A stretch of DNA of 64,000 nucleotides, taken from Duodenibacillus massiliensis (GTDB taxonomy: Bacteria > Pseudomonadota > Gammaproteobacteria > Burkholderiales > Burkholderiaceae_F). The stretch spans positions 29,930 through 93,929 of the forward strand of contig NZ_LT635855.1 in assembly GCF_900128485.1 (NCBI RefSeq), written 5' to 3'. A program made the translations under genes and the position numbers. Positions 29,477 to 40,278 of the stretch are shown here, in pieces. The number at the start of each line of letters is the position of its first letter. Within the stretch, counting starts at the first letter, position 1. Below the pieces are notes generated by a model, which was given only the letters and a program-made list of their open reading frames with translations, was not told the DNA's origin and searched no databases.

Positions 29477-30737
29477 ATGTGCGGCTCGCGCGTTTCAGAA
29501 GGTCAGCTGCCGCAGCGCGCGCTTCCTCAATAATTGTTTCTTCCCCGGGGACGTGTCCCTTTTCCATGATGACCGCGCCGTTACAGATTACGGTGTCAAT
29601 ACTGGAACTCTGAGCGCTGTAAACCCAGTCGGAGATGAGGTTGTAGCCCGGGGTAAAGCGCGTGGAATTATCGGTGCGGATAAGGAGGGCGTCAGCGGCG
29701 GCACCCTCGCGGATCACGCCCGCATTAAGCCCGAAAGCGTCAGCGCCTGCGCGCGTAGCCCAGTCAAAAACCTGATGGGCGGGGAGCACCTCGGGACCAA
29801 AATTCACCTTCGCGAGAAGCGCCGCGAATTTCATTTCCTCCCGCATGTCGACATTATTGTTAGAGGCGCAGCCGTCGGTACCGAGCGCGACGCGGCAGCC
29901 CGCGTCCGTCACCGCCTTGGAGCGGAAAACGCCGCTTGCGAGCTTCATGTTGGAAGACGGATTGTGCGAGAGGGTAGAGCGGCGCTTCGCGAGGATTTCA
30001 ATATCGGCGTCGGTGAGATGCACGCAGTGCGCAAGCACTGATTTTTCCGTGAGAAGCCCCAGGCTGTCGCAGTACGCGGTGGGGGTCATCCCGTGCGCCT
30101 TGATGCAGTCGGCGTTTTCCTGCGCGGTTTCGGACAAGTGCATGTGCAGCGTGAGGCCGTTGTCGCGCGCAAAGTTGGCGCAGCGCTTTAAAAGATCGGT
30201 CCCTGCGGTGTAGACGGCGTGCGGTGCGACGGTAACGCCGATTAAAGTTCCTTCGAGGTTGCGGGCAAGGCGTTTGGTGCGGGAAAAGGCTTCATTTAAA
30301 ACGGCCGTGCCGCGCCTGTCCATCACGGTGTCCGCGACAAGCGCACGGACGCCCAGCTCTTCGGCGGCACGGATCGTTTCCTCCACAAGCCAGTACATGT
30401 CGTTAAAGAGCACCGACCCGGACTTGATCATCTCGAGAATGGCGAGCTTCGAGCCCACGTAAATGTCGTGCGCCGTGAGTTTGGCTTCCAGCGGCCAGAT
30501 GCGGTCGTTAAGCCACGTAAAAAGCGCCATATCGTCGCCGTAGCCGCGCAAAAGGGCCATCGCCTGATGGGTGTGCGTGTTGTAAAAGGGCGGCAAAAGC
30601 GCCATGCCGTGCGCGTCAATGACGCGGTCTGCACCGGCGGTCTCAGGCGCCTTTAAATCCGCAAAAACTCCCTTATCGATGAGCACATGCGTGCGGCTGC
30701 CGTTAAGCGTCACGTTTCTTAAGAGTAGGCTCGTCAT
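29475..30737 (-). CDS. MtaD/SAH-deaminase-family amidohydrolase
   Basis: 420 residues of the cytosine-deaminase-like amidohydrolase group that deaminates S-adenosylhomocysteine, 5'-methylthioadenosine or adenosine. Metal and substrate residues visible are H55-x-H57 (N-T-H-T-H), H198/H200 with E203 (L-H-M-H-L-S-E-T), H237 (L-A-H-C-V-H) and D288 (L-G-T-D-G). Y-N-T-H-T-H-Q-A-M-A-L-L-R-G-Y-G-D-D resembles known SAH/MTA deaminases. It starts 25 bases after the SAHH-like gene. The exact substrate is inferred. Confidence 0.85.
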   Translation of the reverse strand: MTSLLLRNVTLNGSRTHVLIDKGVFADLKAPETAGADRVIDAHGMALLPPFYNTHTHQAMALLRGYGDDMALFTWLNDRIWPLEAKLTAHDIYVGSKLAILEMIKSGSVLFNDMYWLVEETIRAAEELGVRALVADTVMDRRGTAVLNEAFSRTKRLARNLEGTLIGVTVAPHAVYTAGTDLLKRCANFARDNGLTLHMHLSETAQENADCIKAHGMTPTAYCDSLGLLTEKSVLAHCVHLTDADIEILAKRRSTLSHNPSSNMKLASGVFRSKAVTDAGCRVALGTDGCASNNNVDMREEMKFAALLAKVNFGPEVLPAHQVFDWATRAGADAFGLNAGVIREGAAADALLIRTDNSTRFTPGYNLISDWVYSAQSSSIDTVICNGAVIMEKGHVPGEETIIEEARAAAADLLKRASRT

Positions 30738-30762
30738 GGTGTGGTGGTCCTCGCTTAAAAAA

Positions 30763-31821
30763 TCAGATCAGATCGAGCTCTTCACCCAACAGGCCGCCCG
30801 CGCGGGTGTCGGCAAGAATCGCGGCTTCAAGTTCGGCCGGAGGATCAATGACGCCGCGGGCTTCGGGGTGTCCGGTAAGCCAAAGGGCCCCTGCGTTATG
30901 AAGGGCCATGGTGGCGTCAATGTACTTCATGAGCGTGGGTTCGGTGAGAATAAAGTTAAGCGGCCGCTTTCCTTCCAGAACGCGCGAAGCGGGAACGCCC
31001 GGGCCGTATTCATCCTCCACGCCCATATTGGCCAGGAGAGCCCGGCTTTCGGTGTAAGCGCGGGCATCAGCCGCGTATGTCGCTGCGCCGGCAACACCCG
31101 TGGCGGTGACAACGGCGTGGGCTGCTGCGACAGCCTTTTCAACGGCGGCTTTGTCGTTAAAGGCAATCCACGTGACGTCCGTGAGGGTTTTAAGGCGCGC
31201 TGAGACCGTGGAGGGTTCCGTCACCACACTGATGCGGGCGCCGAGCTGATGCGCGTAGGTGATGAGACCGGTGCCCACCTTGCCGCTGCCGAAAATGACA
31301 AGGTTTTTCCCCGTCCAGTCTTTAAATCCGAGCTGTGCCATAGCGCGGTAAAAGCTTTCGCCTGTCCCGAGACACGTTTCAATGCGCTTGATGCGGCCAG
31401 CGTCGGCGATGAAAACGGGATGCGCGGGATTTTTGTAATGCGGCACTCCGGAGCGCGTGAGTTCGACGGTGCCGATACGGGTCGGGCTTTCGATAAAGGC
31501 GGCGGCACAGTCAAGAATGAGGTCGTACTGTCCGGCATCTGACCGGGCATCCGCGACCGCAATGCCGTTTGCTCTTAAGCAGTCAAGGGCGGCTGGGTCA
31601 TTGGGCATGACCTCTGAAATCCCGACCGTGAGCCGGGCGCCTGCGGCCGCAAGTGCCCGGTATTTGGCAAAGGTGTTGAAGTAAACGGGGGTGGCGTCAA
31701 GCACCGAGAGCCCTTCAAAGGGCCGGGTTCGGGCCCAGCGGGCTGTTTGTGCGCAAAGGGCGGGGTATTCGTCGGGTTTGTAGCGCGCTTTCAGCGGCGC
31801 ATCAAAGACAGAAGTGAACAT
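30763..31821 (-). CDS. Short S-adenosylhomocysteinase-like NAD-binding protein
   Basis: 352 residues, about 80-110 shorter than SAH hydrolases. The Rossmann motif V-I-F-G-S-G-K-V-G-T-G (residues 175-185) matches the SAHH G-x-G-x-V-G-x-G. Upstream, L-D-C-A-A and G-T-V-E-L-T-R-S-G recall SAHH D-D-G-G-D and G-V-S-E-E-T-T-T-G. P-V-F-I-A-D-A-G-R-I-K-R-I-E-T recalls P-A-I-N-V-N-D-S-V-T-K-S-K-F-D. Several catalytic positions look altered (for example the K-x-x-F-D region). It may cleave a modified SAH such as S-inosylhomocysteine, given the deaminase next to it, or have a different reaction. First gene of a two-gene operon. Confidence 0.65.
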   Translation of the reverse strand: MFTSVFDAPLKARYKPDEYPALCAQTARWARTRPFEGLSVLDATPVYFNTFAKYRALAAAGARLTVGISEVMPNDPAALDCLRANGIAVADARSDAGQYDLILDCAAAFIESPTRIGTVELTRSGVPHYKNPAHPVFIADAGRIKRIETCLGTGESFYRAMAQLGFKDWTGKNLVIFGSGKVGTGLITYAHQLGARISVVTEPSTVSARLKTLTDVTWIAFNDKAAVEKAVAAAHAVVTATGVAGAATYAADARAYTESRALLANMGVEDEYGPGVPASRVLEGKRPLNFILTEPTLMKYIDATMALHNAGALWLTGHPEARGVIDPPAELEAAILADTRAGGLLGEELDLI

Positions 31822-32138
31822 AGGTGCTTAAAACGACAAACGGAAAAACGCAGGCTGCGGGCTCAAAACACAACATCCTGTGCAAAGTGCCCGCATTATG
31901 ACAAAGCGGCGGGGAAAATTGCGCAAAAAGAGCATGAGACGCTTGACATTATTGGAAAAAAATACGATACTCCCGTTCTTTTCCGAAGCCTGCAGATTGT
32001 CGGAGGCCGTTTTGTGCGTCCGAAGGCAGCTTTGCAGGAAAGGAAAAGAATTCACCAGCAACATGTCTCCCCGAGAACCTTTCGGACGTGTGCCGCAAAG
32101 GGGCGAGGGGATGGTTTTACACAGAAAATACGGACACT
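31822..32138 (+). promoter_or_regulatory. Divergent spacer upstream of rpsL, with str promoter
   Basis: 317 bp without a gene. A strong sigma70 promoter lies at 31943-31971: TTGACA, 17 bases, GATACT. It starts the rpsL-rpsG-fusA-tuf transcript with a leader of about 160 bases. The minus-strand SAHH-like gene starts at the left edge; I saw no clear promoter for it. Confidence 0.75.
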
Positions 32139-32516
32139 ATGCCCACTATTAATCAGCTTGTGCGCAAGCCCCGTGAGCTTACGCATGACAAAAGCAAGAG
32201 CCCTGCTCTGAAAAACAGCCCGCAGAAGCGCGGTGTTTGCACCAAGGTCTACACGACGACCCCGAAGAAGCCGAACTCGGCTCTGCGTAAGGTCGCCAAG
32301 GTCCGCCTCACCAACGGCTTTGAAGTGATTTCCTACATCGGCGGCGAAGGCCACAACCTGCAGGAACACTCCGTGGTTCTCATCCGCGGCGGCCGTGTGA
32401 AGGATCTTCCCGGTGTGCGTTATCACATCGTGCGCGGTTCTCTCGATACCCAGGGTGTCAAGGATCGTAAGCAGGCTCGTTCCAAGTACGGCGCCAAGCG
32501 CCCGAAGGCAGCGTAA
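32139..32516 (+). CDS. rpsL: 30S ribosomal protein S12
   Basis: 125 residues, [12 protein letters not shown]. The decoding-centre lysines K43 (T-T-P-K-K-P-N-S) and K88 ([10 protein letters not shown]) are wild type, so no streptomycin-resistance change is evident. The start at 32139 matches the family. The ribosome-binding site is weak, as in several S12 genes. Confidence 0.98.
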   Translation: MPTINQLVRKPRELTHDKSKSPALKNSPQKRGVCTKVYTTTPKKPNSALRKVAKVRLTNGFEVISYIGGEGHNLQEHSVVLIRGGRVKDLPGVRYHIVRGSLDTQGVKDRKQARSKYGAKRPKAA

Positions 32517-32626
32517 TTCGCGGCGACACTTGTCAGCCGTAAATGGACGGTCCGCGCTTAAAACTGGACCGAGTAAGTCGCAGTCGCCCGGAAGCTTTTC
32601 CGAGTGTGTACTGCATTAAGTAATAC

Positions 32627-32666
32627 AAGGCCCCGGACAAAGCAAACGAAGTTTCCGGCAGGCCTT
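32627..32666 (+). promoter_or_regulatory. Stem-loop in rpsL-rpsG spacer (possible S7 site)
   Basis: AAGGCC/GGCCTT outside and CCGGA/TCCGG inside, 30 bases before rpsG. In E. coli S7 represses the str operon by binding this spacer; the similarity here is positional. Confidence 0.4.
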
Positions 32667-32695
32667 AAAGACTGAAGACAACGAAAGAGGAAAAA

Positions 32696-33166
32696 ATGCC
32701 CCGTCGTCGCGAAGTACCCAAGCGTGAGATTCTCCCTGATCCGAAGTTCGGCAGCGTTGAAATCTCCAAATTCATCAACGTCGTCATGCTCGACGGCAAG
32801 AAGGCCGTCGCTGAACGCATCGTCTACGGTGCTCTGCAGCACATTGAAGAAAAGTCCGGCAAGAACGCTCTTGAAGTGTTCACGACCGCCCTCAACAACG
32901 TCCGTCCGCTCGTGGAAGTGAAGAGCCGCCGTATCGGCGGTGCGAACTACCAGGTGCCGGTTGAGGTCCGTCCTGTCCGCCGTCTGGCTCTGGCAATGCG
33001 CTGGCTGCGTGAAAGCGCGAAAGCCCGTTCCGAAAAGTCTATGCCCCAACGCTTGGCTGGTGAGCTGTTGGAAGCTGCGGAAGGCCGCGGCGGTGCTATG
33101 AAGAAGCGTGACGAAGTGCATCGTATGGCTGAAGCCAACAAGGCCTTCTCGCATTTCCGCTTCTAA
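32696..33166 (+). CDS. rpsG: 30S ribosomal protein S7
   Basis: 156 residues, [19 protein letters not shown]. It nucleates assembly of the 30S head by binding 16S rRNA. GAAAGAGG precedes the ATG. The length is that of the short (non-E. coli K-12) S7. Confidence 0.98.
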   Translation: MPRRREVPKREILPDPKFGSVEISKFINVVMLDGKKAVAERIVYGALQHIEEKSGKNALEVFTTALNNVRPLVEVKSRRIGGANYQVPVEVRPVRRLALAMRWLRESAKARSEKSMPQRLAGELLEAAEGRGGAMKKRDEVHRMAEANKAFSHFRF

Positions 33167-33241
33167 TTCTGACAATCCGATGCGGGAGAAGCCCTTCGGG
33201 CGTCTCTCCCGTGTCATTACCCTGATAAGAGTAAATAAGTC

Positions 33242-35344
33242 ATGGCTCGTACTACTCCGATTTCGCGCTACCGCAATATCGGTATTTCTGCCCACATTGA
33301 CGCGGGCAAGACCACGACGACCGAACGTATTCTGTTCTTCACGGGCGTCAACCATAAGCTCGGTGAAGTCCACGACGGCGCTGCCACGATGGACTGGATG
33401 GAACAGGAACAGGAACGTGGTATCACGATTACGTCCGCCGCTACGACCTGCTTCTGGCGCGGCATGGACATGCAGTACCAACCGTACCGTTTCAACATCA
33501 TCGACACCCCGGGGCACGTCGACTTCACGGTTGAAGTCGAACGTTCCATGCGTGTGTTGGACGGCGCGGTGATGGTTTACTGCGCTGTGGGCGGCGTTCA
33601 GCCCCAGTCTGAAACCGTTTGGCGTCAGGCCAACAAGTACGGCGTTCCCCGTATTGCGTTCGTCAACAAGATGGACCGCACGGGCGCCAACTTCTTCAAG
33701 GTCGTCGATCAGATGGAAAAGCGTCTGAAGGCGCACCCCGTGCCGATCGTGATTCCGATCGGTGCCGAAGACAACTTCAAGGGTGTGGTTGACCTCATCC
33801 GCATGAAGGGCATCATCTGGGACGAAGCCAGCCAGGGCACGAAGTTCGAATACATCGACATCCCGGCTGAACTCGCTGAAGAAGCCAAGGTCTGGCACGA
33901 CAAGATGGTCGAAAGCGCTGCTGAAGCAAGCGAAGACCTCATGAACAAGTACCTTGAAGAAGGTGAATTAAGCCACGAAGAAATCGTGAAGGGTATCCGC
34001 CAGCGCTGCATCGCCGGCGAAATCCAGCCGATGTTCTGCGGCTCCTCCTTCAAGAATAAGGGCGTGCAGCGTATGCTCGACGGCGTGATTGAATTCCTGC
34101 CGTCTCCGGTTGACATTCCCCCGGTTAAGGGCTTTGACCTCAACGACCAGGAAGTCGAACGTGAAGCAAGCGATGATGCGCCGTTCTCGGCACTGGCCTT
34201 CAAGATCATGACCGACCCCTATGTCGGCCAGCTCACCTTCCTGCGCGTTTATTCCGGCATCCTGAAGTCCGGCGAAACCGTTCTCAACTCCGTCAAGGAC
34301 AAGAAGGAACGTATCGGCCGTCTGCTGCAGATGCACGCCAACGAACGTAAGGAAATCACGGAAAGCGAAGCCGGCGACATCGCCGCTGCTGTGGGCCTGA
34401 AGGATGTTACGACCGGCGATACGCTCTGCGACATGGCCAAGCCCATCATCCTCGAACGCATGGAATTCCCGGAACCTGTGATTTCTCAGGCTGTGGAACC
34501 CAAGACCAAGGCCGACCAGGAAAAGATGGCGCTCGCCCTCGGTCGTCTCGCCCGCGAAGACCCGTCCTTCCGCGTGCGTACCGACGAAGAAAGCGGCCAG
34601 ACGATTATTTCCGGTATGGGCGAACTGCACCTGGAAATCATTGTCGACCGTATGCGTCGTGAATTCGGTGTGGAAGCCACGGTCGGTAAGCCCCAGGTTG
34701 CCTACCGCGAAACGATCCGCTCCACGGTCGAAAACGCCGAATGCAAGTTTGCCAAGCAGTCCGGCGGCCGCGGCCAGTACGGTCACGTCGTGCTTAAGCT
34801 CGAACCGCTCCCTGCCGGCAAGGGCTTTGAGTTCGTCGATGCCATTAAGGGCGGTGTGGTTCCGCGTGAATACATCCCGGCGGTTGAAAAGGGCGTTGAA
34901 GACACCCTCAAGGCCGGTGTGCTCGCCGGTTACCCGGTTGTGGACGTGAAGGTCACGCTGCACTTCGGTTCTTACCACGAAGTCGACTCGAACGAAAACG
35001 CGTTTAAGATGGCCGCCTCCATGGCCTTCAAGGACGGTATGCGTAAAGCCAACCCCGTTCTGCTTGAACCGATCATGAAGGTCGAAGTCGAAACGCCGGA
35101 AGAAAAGATGGGCGACGTGATGGGCGATCTTTCTAGCCGCCGTGGCGTCATCCAGGGTATGGATGACCTCATGGGCGGCGGCAAGGCGATCCGTTGCGAA
35201 GTGCCGCTTTCCGAAATGTTCGGCTACTCCACGTCGCTGCGTTCTCTGACGCAGGGGCGTGCAACCTACGTGATGGAATTCGACCACTACGCGGAAGCTC
35301 CGCGCAACGTGGCTGAAGCCATCATCGCTGAAAAGACCAAGTAA
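33242..35344 (+). CDS. fusA: Elongation factor G
   Basis: 700 residues. The G1 motif is [13 protein letters not shown] (about 17-29), switch II is D-T-P-G-H-V-D-F, and G4 is N-K-M-D-R. Domain IV contains G-R-G-Q-Y-G-H-V. It drives translocation with GTP. It lies 75 bases after rpsG and shares the str transcript with tuf. Confidence 0.99.
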   Translation: MARTTPISRYRNIGISAHIDAGKTTTTERILFFTGVNHKLGEVHDGAATMDWMEQEQERGITITSAATTCFWRGMDMQYQPYRFNIIDTPGHVDFTVEVERSMRVLDGAVMVYCAVGGVQPQSETVWRQANKYGVPRIAFVNKMDRTGANFFKVVDQMEKRLKAHPVPIVIPIGAEDNFKGVVDLIRMKGIIWDEASQGTKFEYIDIPAELAEEAKVWHDKMVESAAEASEDLMNKYLEEGELSHEEIVKGIRQRCIAGEIQPMFCGSSFKNKGVQRMLDGVIEFLPSPVDIPPVKGFDLNDQEVEREASDDAPFSALAFKIMTDPYVGQLTFLRVYSGILKSGETVLNSVKDKKERIGRLLQMHANERKEITESEAGDIAAAVGLKDVTTGDTLCDMAKPIILERMEFPEPVISQAVEPKTKADQEKMALALGRLAREDPSFRVRTDEESGQTIISGMGELHLEIIVDRMRREFGVEATVGKPQVAYRETIRSTVENAECKFAKQSGGRGQYGHVVLKLEPLPAGKGFEFVDAIKGGVVPREYIPAVEKGVEDTLKAGVLAGYPVVDVKVTLHFGSYHEVDSNENAFKMAASMAFKDGMRKANPVLLEPIMKVEVETPEEKMGDVMGDLSSRRGVIQGMDDLMGGGKAIRCEVPLSEMFGYSTSLRSLTQGRATYVMEFDHYAEAPRNVAEAIIAEKTK

Positions 35345-35351
35345 TCAACCC

Positions 35352-35398
35352 GTTTTGCAGTAAGGGGCCGGAAAATCCCTTTCCGGCTCCGGCAAAAC
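35352..35398 (+). other. Nested stem-loop between fusA and tuf
   Basis: GTTTTGC/GCAAAAC outer stem and GCCGGAAA/TTTCCGGC inner stem. No T-run follows, so it is more likely a processing or stability element than a terminator. A similar CCGGAAA/TTTCCGG stem precedes the other tuf. Confidence 0.6.
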
Positions 35399-35428
35399 AG
35401 ACAGTCAATTTAAAAAGGACCATAAAAA

Positions 35429-36619
35429 ATGGCCAAGGAAAAATTTGAACGAACCAAGCCGCACGTTAACGTCGGCACCATCGGTCACGTTGACCACGGT
35501 AAGACGACGCTCACTGCTGCTATCTGCACGGTTCTCTCCAAGAAGTTCGGCGGCGAAGCCAAGGCTTACGACCAGATCGACGCGGCTCCTGAAGAAAAGG
35601 CCCGCGGCATCACGATCAACACCGCTCACGTTGAATACGAAACCGCCAAGCGCCACTACGCTCACGTCGACTGCCCGGGGCACGCTGACTATGTGAAGAA
35701 CATGATTACCGGTGCTGCCCAGATGGACGGCGCCATCCTCGTTGTGTCCGCTGCTGACGGCCCCATGCCCCAGACGCGTGAACACATCCTTCTGGCCCGC
35801 CAGGTGGGTGTTCCCTACATCATCGTCTACCTGAACAAGTGCGACATGGTTGACGATCCGGAACTGCTCGAGCTCGTTGAAATGGAAGTCCGCGAACTTC
35901 TGTCGAGCTACGACTTCCCGGGCGACACGATCCCGATCATCAAGGGTTCCGCCAAGCTCGCTCTGGAAGGCGACACGGGTGAACTCGGTGAACAGTCCAT
36001 CATGAAGCTCGCCGAAACGCTCGACGACTACATCCCGACGCCGCAGCGCGCTCTGGATCAGCCGTTCCTGATGCCGATCGAAGACGTGTTCTCGATTTCC
36101 GGCCGCGGCACCGTTGTGACGGGCCGTGTCGAACGCGGTGTGATCCGCGTCGGCGACGAAATCGAAATCGTCGGCATCAAGCCCACGCAGAAAACGACCT
36201 GCACGGGCGTGGAAATGTTCCGTAAGCTGCTTGACGAAGGCGAAGCCGGTGACAACGTCGGTATTCTGCTGCGCGGCACGAAGCGTGAAGACGTGGAACG
36301 CGGTCAGGTTCTCGCGAAGCCCGGCACCATCACCCCGCACACGAAGTTCACGGCTGAAGTGTACGTGCTGACCAAGGAAGAAGGCGGCCGCCACACCCCG
36401 TTCTTCAAGGGCTATCGTCCGCAGTTCTACTTCCGTACGACGGACGTGACCGGTACGATCGAACTGCCGGAAGGCACCGAAATGGTGATGCCCGGCGACA
36501 ACATCACGATGACCGTTCAGCTCATTTGCCCGATCGCCATGGAAGCCGGCCTTCGCTTCGCTATCCGTGAAGGCGGTCACACCGTGGGCGCCGGCGTCGT
36601 TGCCAAGATCATCGAGTAA
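35429..36619 (+). CDS. tuf: Elongation factor Tu, copy 2
   Basis: 396 residues, the same protein as the copy at 15400-16590. The DNA is nearly identical in the body, but the first and last codons use different synonymous triplets (for example GCC-AAG-GAA-AAA versus GCA-AAA-GAG-AAG). That pattern is expected if gene conversion homogenises the core. It is the last gene of the str operon; AAAGGACC lies upstream of the ATG. Confidence 0.99.
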   Translation: MAKEKFERTKPHVNVGTIGHVDHGKTTLTAAICTVLSKKFGGEAKAYDQIDAAPEEKARGITINTAHVEYETAKRHYAHVDCPGHADYVKNMITGAAQMDGAILVVSAADGPMPQTREHILLARQVGVPYIIVYLNKCDMVDDPELLELVEMEVRELLSSYDFPGDTIPIIKGSAKLALEGDTGELGEQSIMKLAETLDDYIPTPQRALDQPFLMPIEDVFSISGRGTVVTGRVERGVIRVGDEIEIVGIKPTQKTTCTGVEMFRKLLDEGEAGDNVGILLRGTKREDVERGQVLAKPGTITPHTKFTAEVYVLTKEEGGRHTPFFKGYRPQFYFRTTDVTGTIELPEGTEMVMPGDNITMTVQLICPIAMEAGLRFAIREGGHTVGAGVVAKIIE

Positions 36620-36641
36620 TTTTTGATACTCGTTTGAAAAC

Positions 36642-36670
36642 TTGACAGTTTTAGGGGGTGCAGATATACT
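36642..36670 (+). promoter_or_regulatory. Sigma70 promoter of the S10 operon
   Basis: Consensus TTGACA, 17 bases, TATACT, 23 bases after tuf. Transcription would begin about 40 bases before rpsJ. Confidence 0.85.
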
Positions 36671-36716
36671 GCGCCCCCTTAGTTCTTTTATCTGTTCTTT
36701 TTCAGGAATACATCCA

Positions 36717-37028
36717 ATGCAGTCTCAGCGCATCCGCATCCGCCTCAAGGCGTTTGACTACAAGCTGATCGATCAGTCCGCTCTCGAAATCGTTGACACC
36801 GCCAAGCGCACCGGCGCCGTGGTCCGCGGACCGGTTCCGCTCCCCACGCGCATCCAGCGTTTCGACATTCTGCGTTCCCCGCACGTCAACAAGACGAGCC
36901 GTGATCAGCTCGAAATCCGCACCCATCAGCGTCTGATGGACATCATTGACCCGACGGACAAAACCGTGGACGCGCTCATGAAGCTCGATCTGCCGGCCGG
37001 CGTCGACGTCAAGATCAAGGTGCAGTAA
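36717..37028 (+). CDS. rpsJ: 30S ribosomal protein S10 (NusE)
   Basis: 103 residues, [16 protein letters not shown]. It also acts with NusB in antitermination. I place the start at 36717; longer in-frame starts run through the promoter. A 201-bp spacer with no recognisable ORF separates it from rplC. Confidence 0.98.
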   Translation: MQSQRIRIRLKAFDYKLIDQSALEIVDTAKRTGAVVRGPVPLPTRIQRFDILRSPHVNKTSRDQLEIRTHQRLMDIIDPTDKTVDALMKLDLPAGVDVKIKVQ

Positions 37029-37229
37029 TCTGAAAAGGTTTTAAACGCAGGGTTTCTTCAGGGCTCTTCGGCAGAAGGTGAGGAGCAGGGGAGACCGGCG
37101 TTTTTTCATGTCGTTTCTGGCTTCCGAAGCAATCGATCGGTGTTCGAATACTTGCAGACGAACCTCCCGTCGTGAAACGATTTTTTTAAAGTACGGTCCC
37201 GGCCAATCGTAGCCGGGGTGGAGAAATAA

Positions 37230-37874
37230 ATGAGTGATAAGCTCGGCTTAGTCGGCCGCAAGATCGGCATGACGCGCATCTTCCAGGATGACGGCAAGTC
37301 CGTCCCCGTGACGGTGCTCGATGTGTCCGGTAACCGTGTCACGCGTGTGAAGACGGTGGAAACCGACGGCTACAATGCAATCCAAGTCGCGTTCGGCACG
37401 AAAAAGCCCTCGCGCGTCAACAAGGCTGCTGCCGGTGAATTCGCCAAGGCTGGCGTTGAAGCCGCTGCCGTGTTGAAAGAGTTCCATATCGATGCTGACA
37501 AAGTTGCCGAATACAAGCCCGGCACTGTTCTCGGCGCCGACATCTTCACGGAAGGCCAGAAGGTCGACGTGACCGGCACCACCATCGGTAAGGGTTTTGC
37601 CGGCGTTATCAAGCGCCACCACTTCTCGTCCAACCGCGCCAGCCACGGTAACTCCGTGACGACCCGTGCACCGGGCTCTATCGGTAACCGTCAGGATCCG
37701 GGCCGTGTTTTCCCGGGTAAGCGTATGGCCGGTCAGCTCGGCAACGCCCAGCGTACGACGCAGAACCTGGTTGTGGCCCGCGTCGATGCTGAACGCGGTC
37801 TGCTGCTCGTCCGCGGTGCCGTTCCCGGTTCCAAGGGCGGTGAAGTCGTCGTGCGTGCGGCGGTCAAGGCCTAA
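37230..37874 (+). CDS. rplC: 50S ribosomal protein L3
   Basis: 214 residues, [14 protein letters not shown]. The loop that reaches the peptidyl-transferase centre contains [24 protein letters not shown] precedes the ATG. rplD follows after 13 bases. Confidence 0.98.
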   Translation: MSDKLGLVGRKIGMTRIFQDDGKSVPVTVLDVSGNRVTRVKTVETDGYNAIQVAFGTKKPSRVNKAAAGEFAKAGVEAAAVLKEFHIDADKVAEYKPGTVLGADIFTEGQKVDVTGTTIGKGFAGVIKRHHFSSNRASHGNSVTTRAPGSIGNRQDPGRVFPGKRMAGQLGNAQRTTQNLVVARVDAERGLLLVRGAVPGSKGGEVVVRAAVKA

Positions 37875-37887
37875 TTAGGAGCGATCA

Positions 37888-38511
37888 ATGGAACTCAATG
37901 TACTCAATGAACAGGGCCAGGAATCGGCAAAGCTTGCCGCTTCCGATACCGTGTTCGGTCGTGAATACAACGAAGCCCTGGTGCACCAGCTCGTGGTTGC
38001 CTACCAGGCCAACGCTCGTCAGGGTACCCGTGCGCAGCTTAACCGCCGCGACGTGCACCACACGACGAAGAAGCCCTGGCGTCAGAAGGGAACGGGCCGT
38101 GCCCGCTCCGGTATGAGCTCGTCTCCCCTGTGGAGAGGCGGTGGCCGTACCTTCCCGAATACGCCGGATGAAAACTTCACCCAGAAGATCAACAAGAAGG
38201 CCTATCGTGCCGCCATGCAGACGATCTTTTCCAAGCTCGCTGCCGACGGTCGCCTTGTTGTGATCGATTCGATCAGCGCCGAAACCCCGAAGACGAAGGA
38301 TTTCGCCGCTAAGCTGAAGGCTCTCGGTGCCGTTGAACACGTAATGGTGATCACCGCTGAAGTCTCTGACAACCTGTACCTGGCTTCCCGCAACCTCAAG
38401 AACGTTCTGGTTGTGGAGCCGCGCTACGCCGATCCGCTCAGCCTGATCTACTACAAGAAGATCGTGGTGACGAAGGATGCGGTCGCCAAGATCGAGGAGA
38501 TGCTGGGATGA
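37888..38511 (+). CDS. rplD: 50S ribosomal protein L4
   Basis: 207 residues. The exit-tunnel loop is visible as [15 protein letters not shown]. In E. coli L4 represses the S10 operon. It overlaps rplW by four bases (ATGA). Confidence 0.98.
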   Translation: MELNVLNEQGQESAKLAASDTVFGREYNEALVHQLVVAYQANARQGTRAQLNRRDVHHTTKKPWRQKGTGRARSGMSSSPLWRGGGRTFPNTPDENFTQKINKKAYRAAMQTIFSKLAADGRLVVIDSISAETPKTKDFAAKLKALGAVEHVMVITAEVSDNLYLASRNLKNVLVVEPRYADPLSLIYYKKIVVTKDAVAKIEEMLG

Positions 38512-38807
38512 AACAAGATCGTCTGTTGAAGGTGCTTGCCGGCCCCGTGATCTCCGAAAAGAGCACGATGCTCGCCGAAAAGAACCGTCAGTACACGTTC
38601 CGCGTCGTGCCCTGTGCCACGAAGGCGGAAGTCAAGGCCGCTGTCGAACTGCTCTTTAAGGTCAAGGTCGACGGTGTTCAGATTCTGAATGTGAAGGGTA
38701 AGGTCAAGCGCGCCGGCCGTAACGGCGGTGTGCGCAGCGATGTCCGCAAGGCCTACGTCACCCTCGCTCAGGGTCAGGAAATCAACTTCGCGCAAGAGGT
38801 GAAGTAA
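38508..38807 (+). CDS. rplW: 50S ribosomal protein L23
   Basis: 99 residues with [13 protein letters not shown] near the N-terminus. It lies at the tunnel exit, where trigger factor and SRP dock. The stop directly abuts the rplB start. Confidence 0.98.
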   Translation: MKQDRLLKVLAGPVISEKSTMLAEKNRQYTFRVVPCATKAEVKAAVELLFKVKVDGVQILNVKGKVKRAGRNGGVRSDVRKAYVTLAQGQEINFAQEVK

Positions 38808-39635
38808 ATGGCTCTCGTCAAAACCAAACCGACGTCGGCCGGCCGCCGCCACATGGTGAAGGTCGTTACGCCCGGTCTGCATACCGGCAAGCCTTTTGCC
38901 GCGCTTACCGAGAAGAAGAACCGCGGTTCCGGCCGCAACAACAACGGTCACATTACGTGCCGTCACAAGGGCGGCGGCTCCAAGCGTGCCTACCGTCTGA
39001 TCGACTTCCTGCGCAACAAGGACGGCATCTCCGCCCGCGTTGAACGCATCGAATACGATCCGAACCGTTCTTCTCACATTGCTCTGGTGTGCTATGCCGA
39101 CGGCGAACGCCGTTACATCATTGCTCCCAAGGGCCTGAAGGTCAATGACACGATCATGTCGGGTCAGGAAGCTGCGATTAAGGTCGGCAACACCCTTCCG
39201 CTCCGCAACATCCCTGTGGGCACAACGATTCACTGCATCGAAATGCTGCCGGGCAAGGGCGCTCAGCTCGTCCGTTCCGCCGGTGCGTTCGCTCAGCTGA
39301 TCGCCCGCGAAGGTGACTACGCTCAGGTCCGCCTGCGTTCCGGTGAAGTGCGCCGCATTCTTATCGAATGCCGTGCCACGATCGGTACCGTCGGTAACGA
39401 AGAAAACAGCCTGCGTGAACTCGGCAAGGCCGGTGCCACCCGTTGGCGCGGCATCCGTCCGACCGTCCGCGGTAAGGTGATGAACCCGGTTGACCATCCG
39501 CACGGCGGTGGTGAAGGCCGTACCGGTACGGGTCGTCCGCCTGTTACGCCTTGGGGTCAGCTCACCAAGGGTTACCGTACTCGCAACTCCAAGCGCACGG
39601 ACTCCATGATCGTCCAGCGCCGTTATGACAAGTAA
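38808..39635 (+). CDS. rplB: 50S ribosomal protein L2
   Basis: 275 residues. The C-terminal [14 protein letters not shown] contains the conserved histidine important for peptidyl transfer. It begins [14 protein letters not shown]. It is followed by rpsS after 12 bases. Confidence 0.98.
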   Translation: MALVKTKPTSAGRRHMVKVVTPGLHTGKPFAALTEKKNRGSGRNNNGHITCRHKGGGSKRAYRLIDFLRNKDGISARVERIEYDPNRSSHIALVCYADGERRYIIAPKGLKVNDTIMSGQEAAIKVGNTLPLRNIPVGTTIHCIEMLPGKGAQLVRSAGAFAQLIAREGDYAQVRLRSGEVRRILIECRATIGTVGNEENSLRELGKAGATRWRGIRPTVRGKVMNPVDHPHGGGEGRTGTGRPPVTPWGQLTKGYRTRNSKRTDSMIVQRRYDK

Positions 39636-39647
39636 GGGGGCCTCGTA

Positions 39648-39929
39648 ATGTCTCGTTCGTTAAAGAAAGGACCGTTTGTCGACGGTTCTCTCATGAAGAA
39701 GGTCGAAGCCGCCCAGGCCAGTCGTGACAAGCGTCCGATCAAGACCTGGTCGCGCCGCAGCACGATTGTCCCCGAATTCATCGGTCTGACGATCGCTGTT
39801 CACAACGGCCGCCAGCACGTACCTGTGTACGTCAATGAAAACATGGTCGGCCACAAGCTCGGCGAATTTGCTCTGACGCGTACCTTCCACGGTCACGCTG
39901 TGAGCGCCGACAAGAAGGTCAAGGGGTAA
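39648..39929 (+). CDS. rpsS: 30S ribosomal protein S19
   Basis: 93 residues, [12 protein letters not shown], canonical. It sits in the 30S head and contacts S13. GGGGGCC precedes the ATG. Confidence 0.98.
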   Translation: MSRSLKKGPFVDGSLMKKVEAAQASRDKRPIKTWSRRSTIVPEFIGLTIAVHNGRQHVPVYVNENMVGHKLGEFALTRTFHGHAVSADKKVKG

Positions 39930-39934
39930 TGTAA

Positions 39935-40264
39935 ATGGAAACTACTGCAATTGTCCGTGGTGTTCGCCTCTCGGCTCAGAAGGGCCGTTTGGTTGCAGAC
40001 CTCGTTCGCGGTAAGCCCGTGGACAAGGCCCTCAACATCCTCACGTTCACGCAGAAGCGCGCTGCCGTCATCATCAAGAAGGCGCTCGAATCTGCCATCG
40101 CCAACGCCGAGCACAACGACGGTGCCGACATTGACGATCTGCGCGTGAAGAAGATCTACGTGGAAAAGGCCACGACGCTGCGCCGTTTCGGTGCCCGCGC
40201 CAAGGGCCGCGGTACGCGTATCTCGAAGCAGACCAGCCACATCTTTGTGACGGTCGGCGACTAA
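39935..40264 (+). CDS. rplV: 50S ribosomal protein L22
   Basis: 109 residues. The long tunnel hairpin is seen in [15 protein letters not shown]. It starts five bases after rpsS. Confidence 0.98.
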   Translation: METTAIVRGVRLSAQKGRLVADLVRGKPVDKALNILTFTQKRAAVIIKKALESAIANAEHNDGADIDDLRVKKIYVEKATTLRRFGARAKGRGTRISKQTSHIFVTVGD

Positions 40265-40278
40265 GGTAAAGGTGAACC

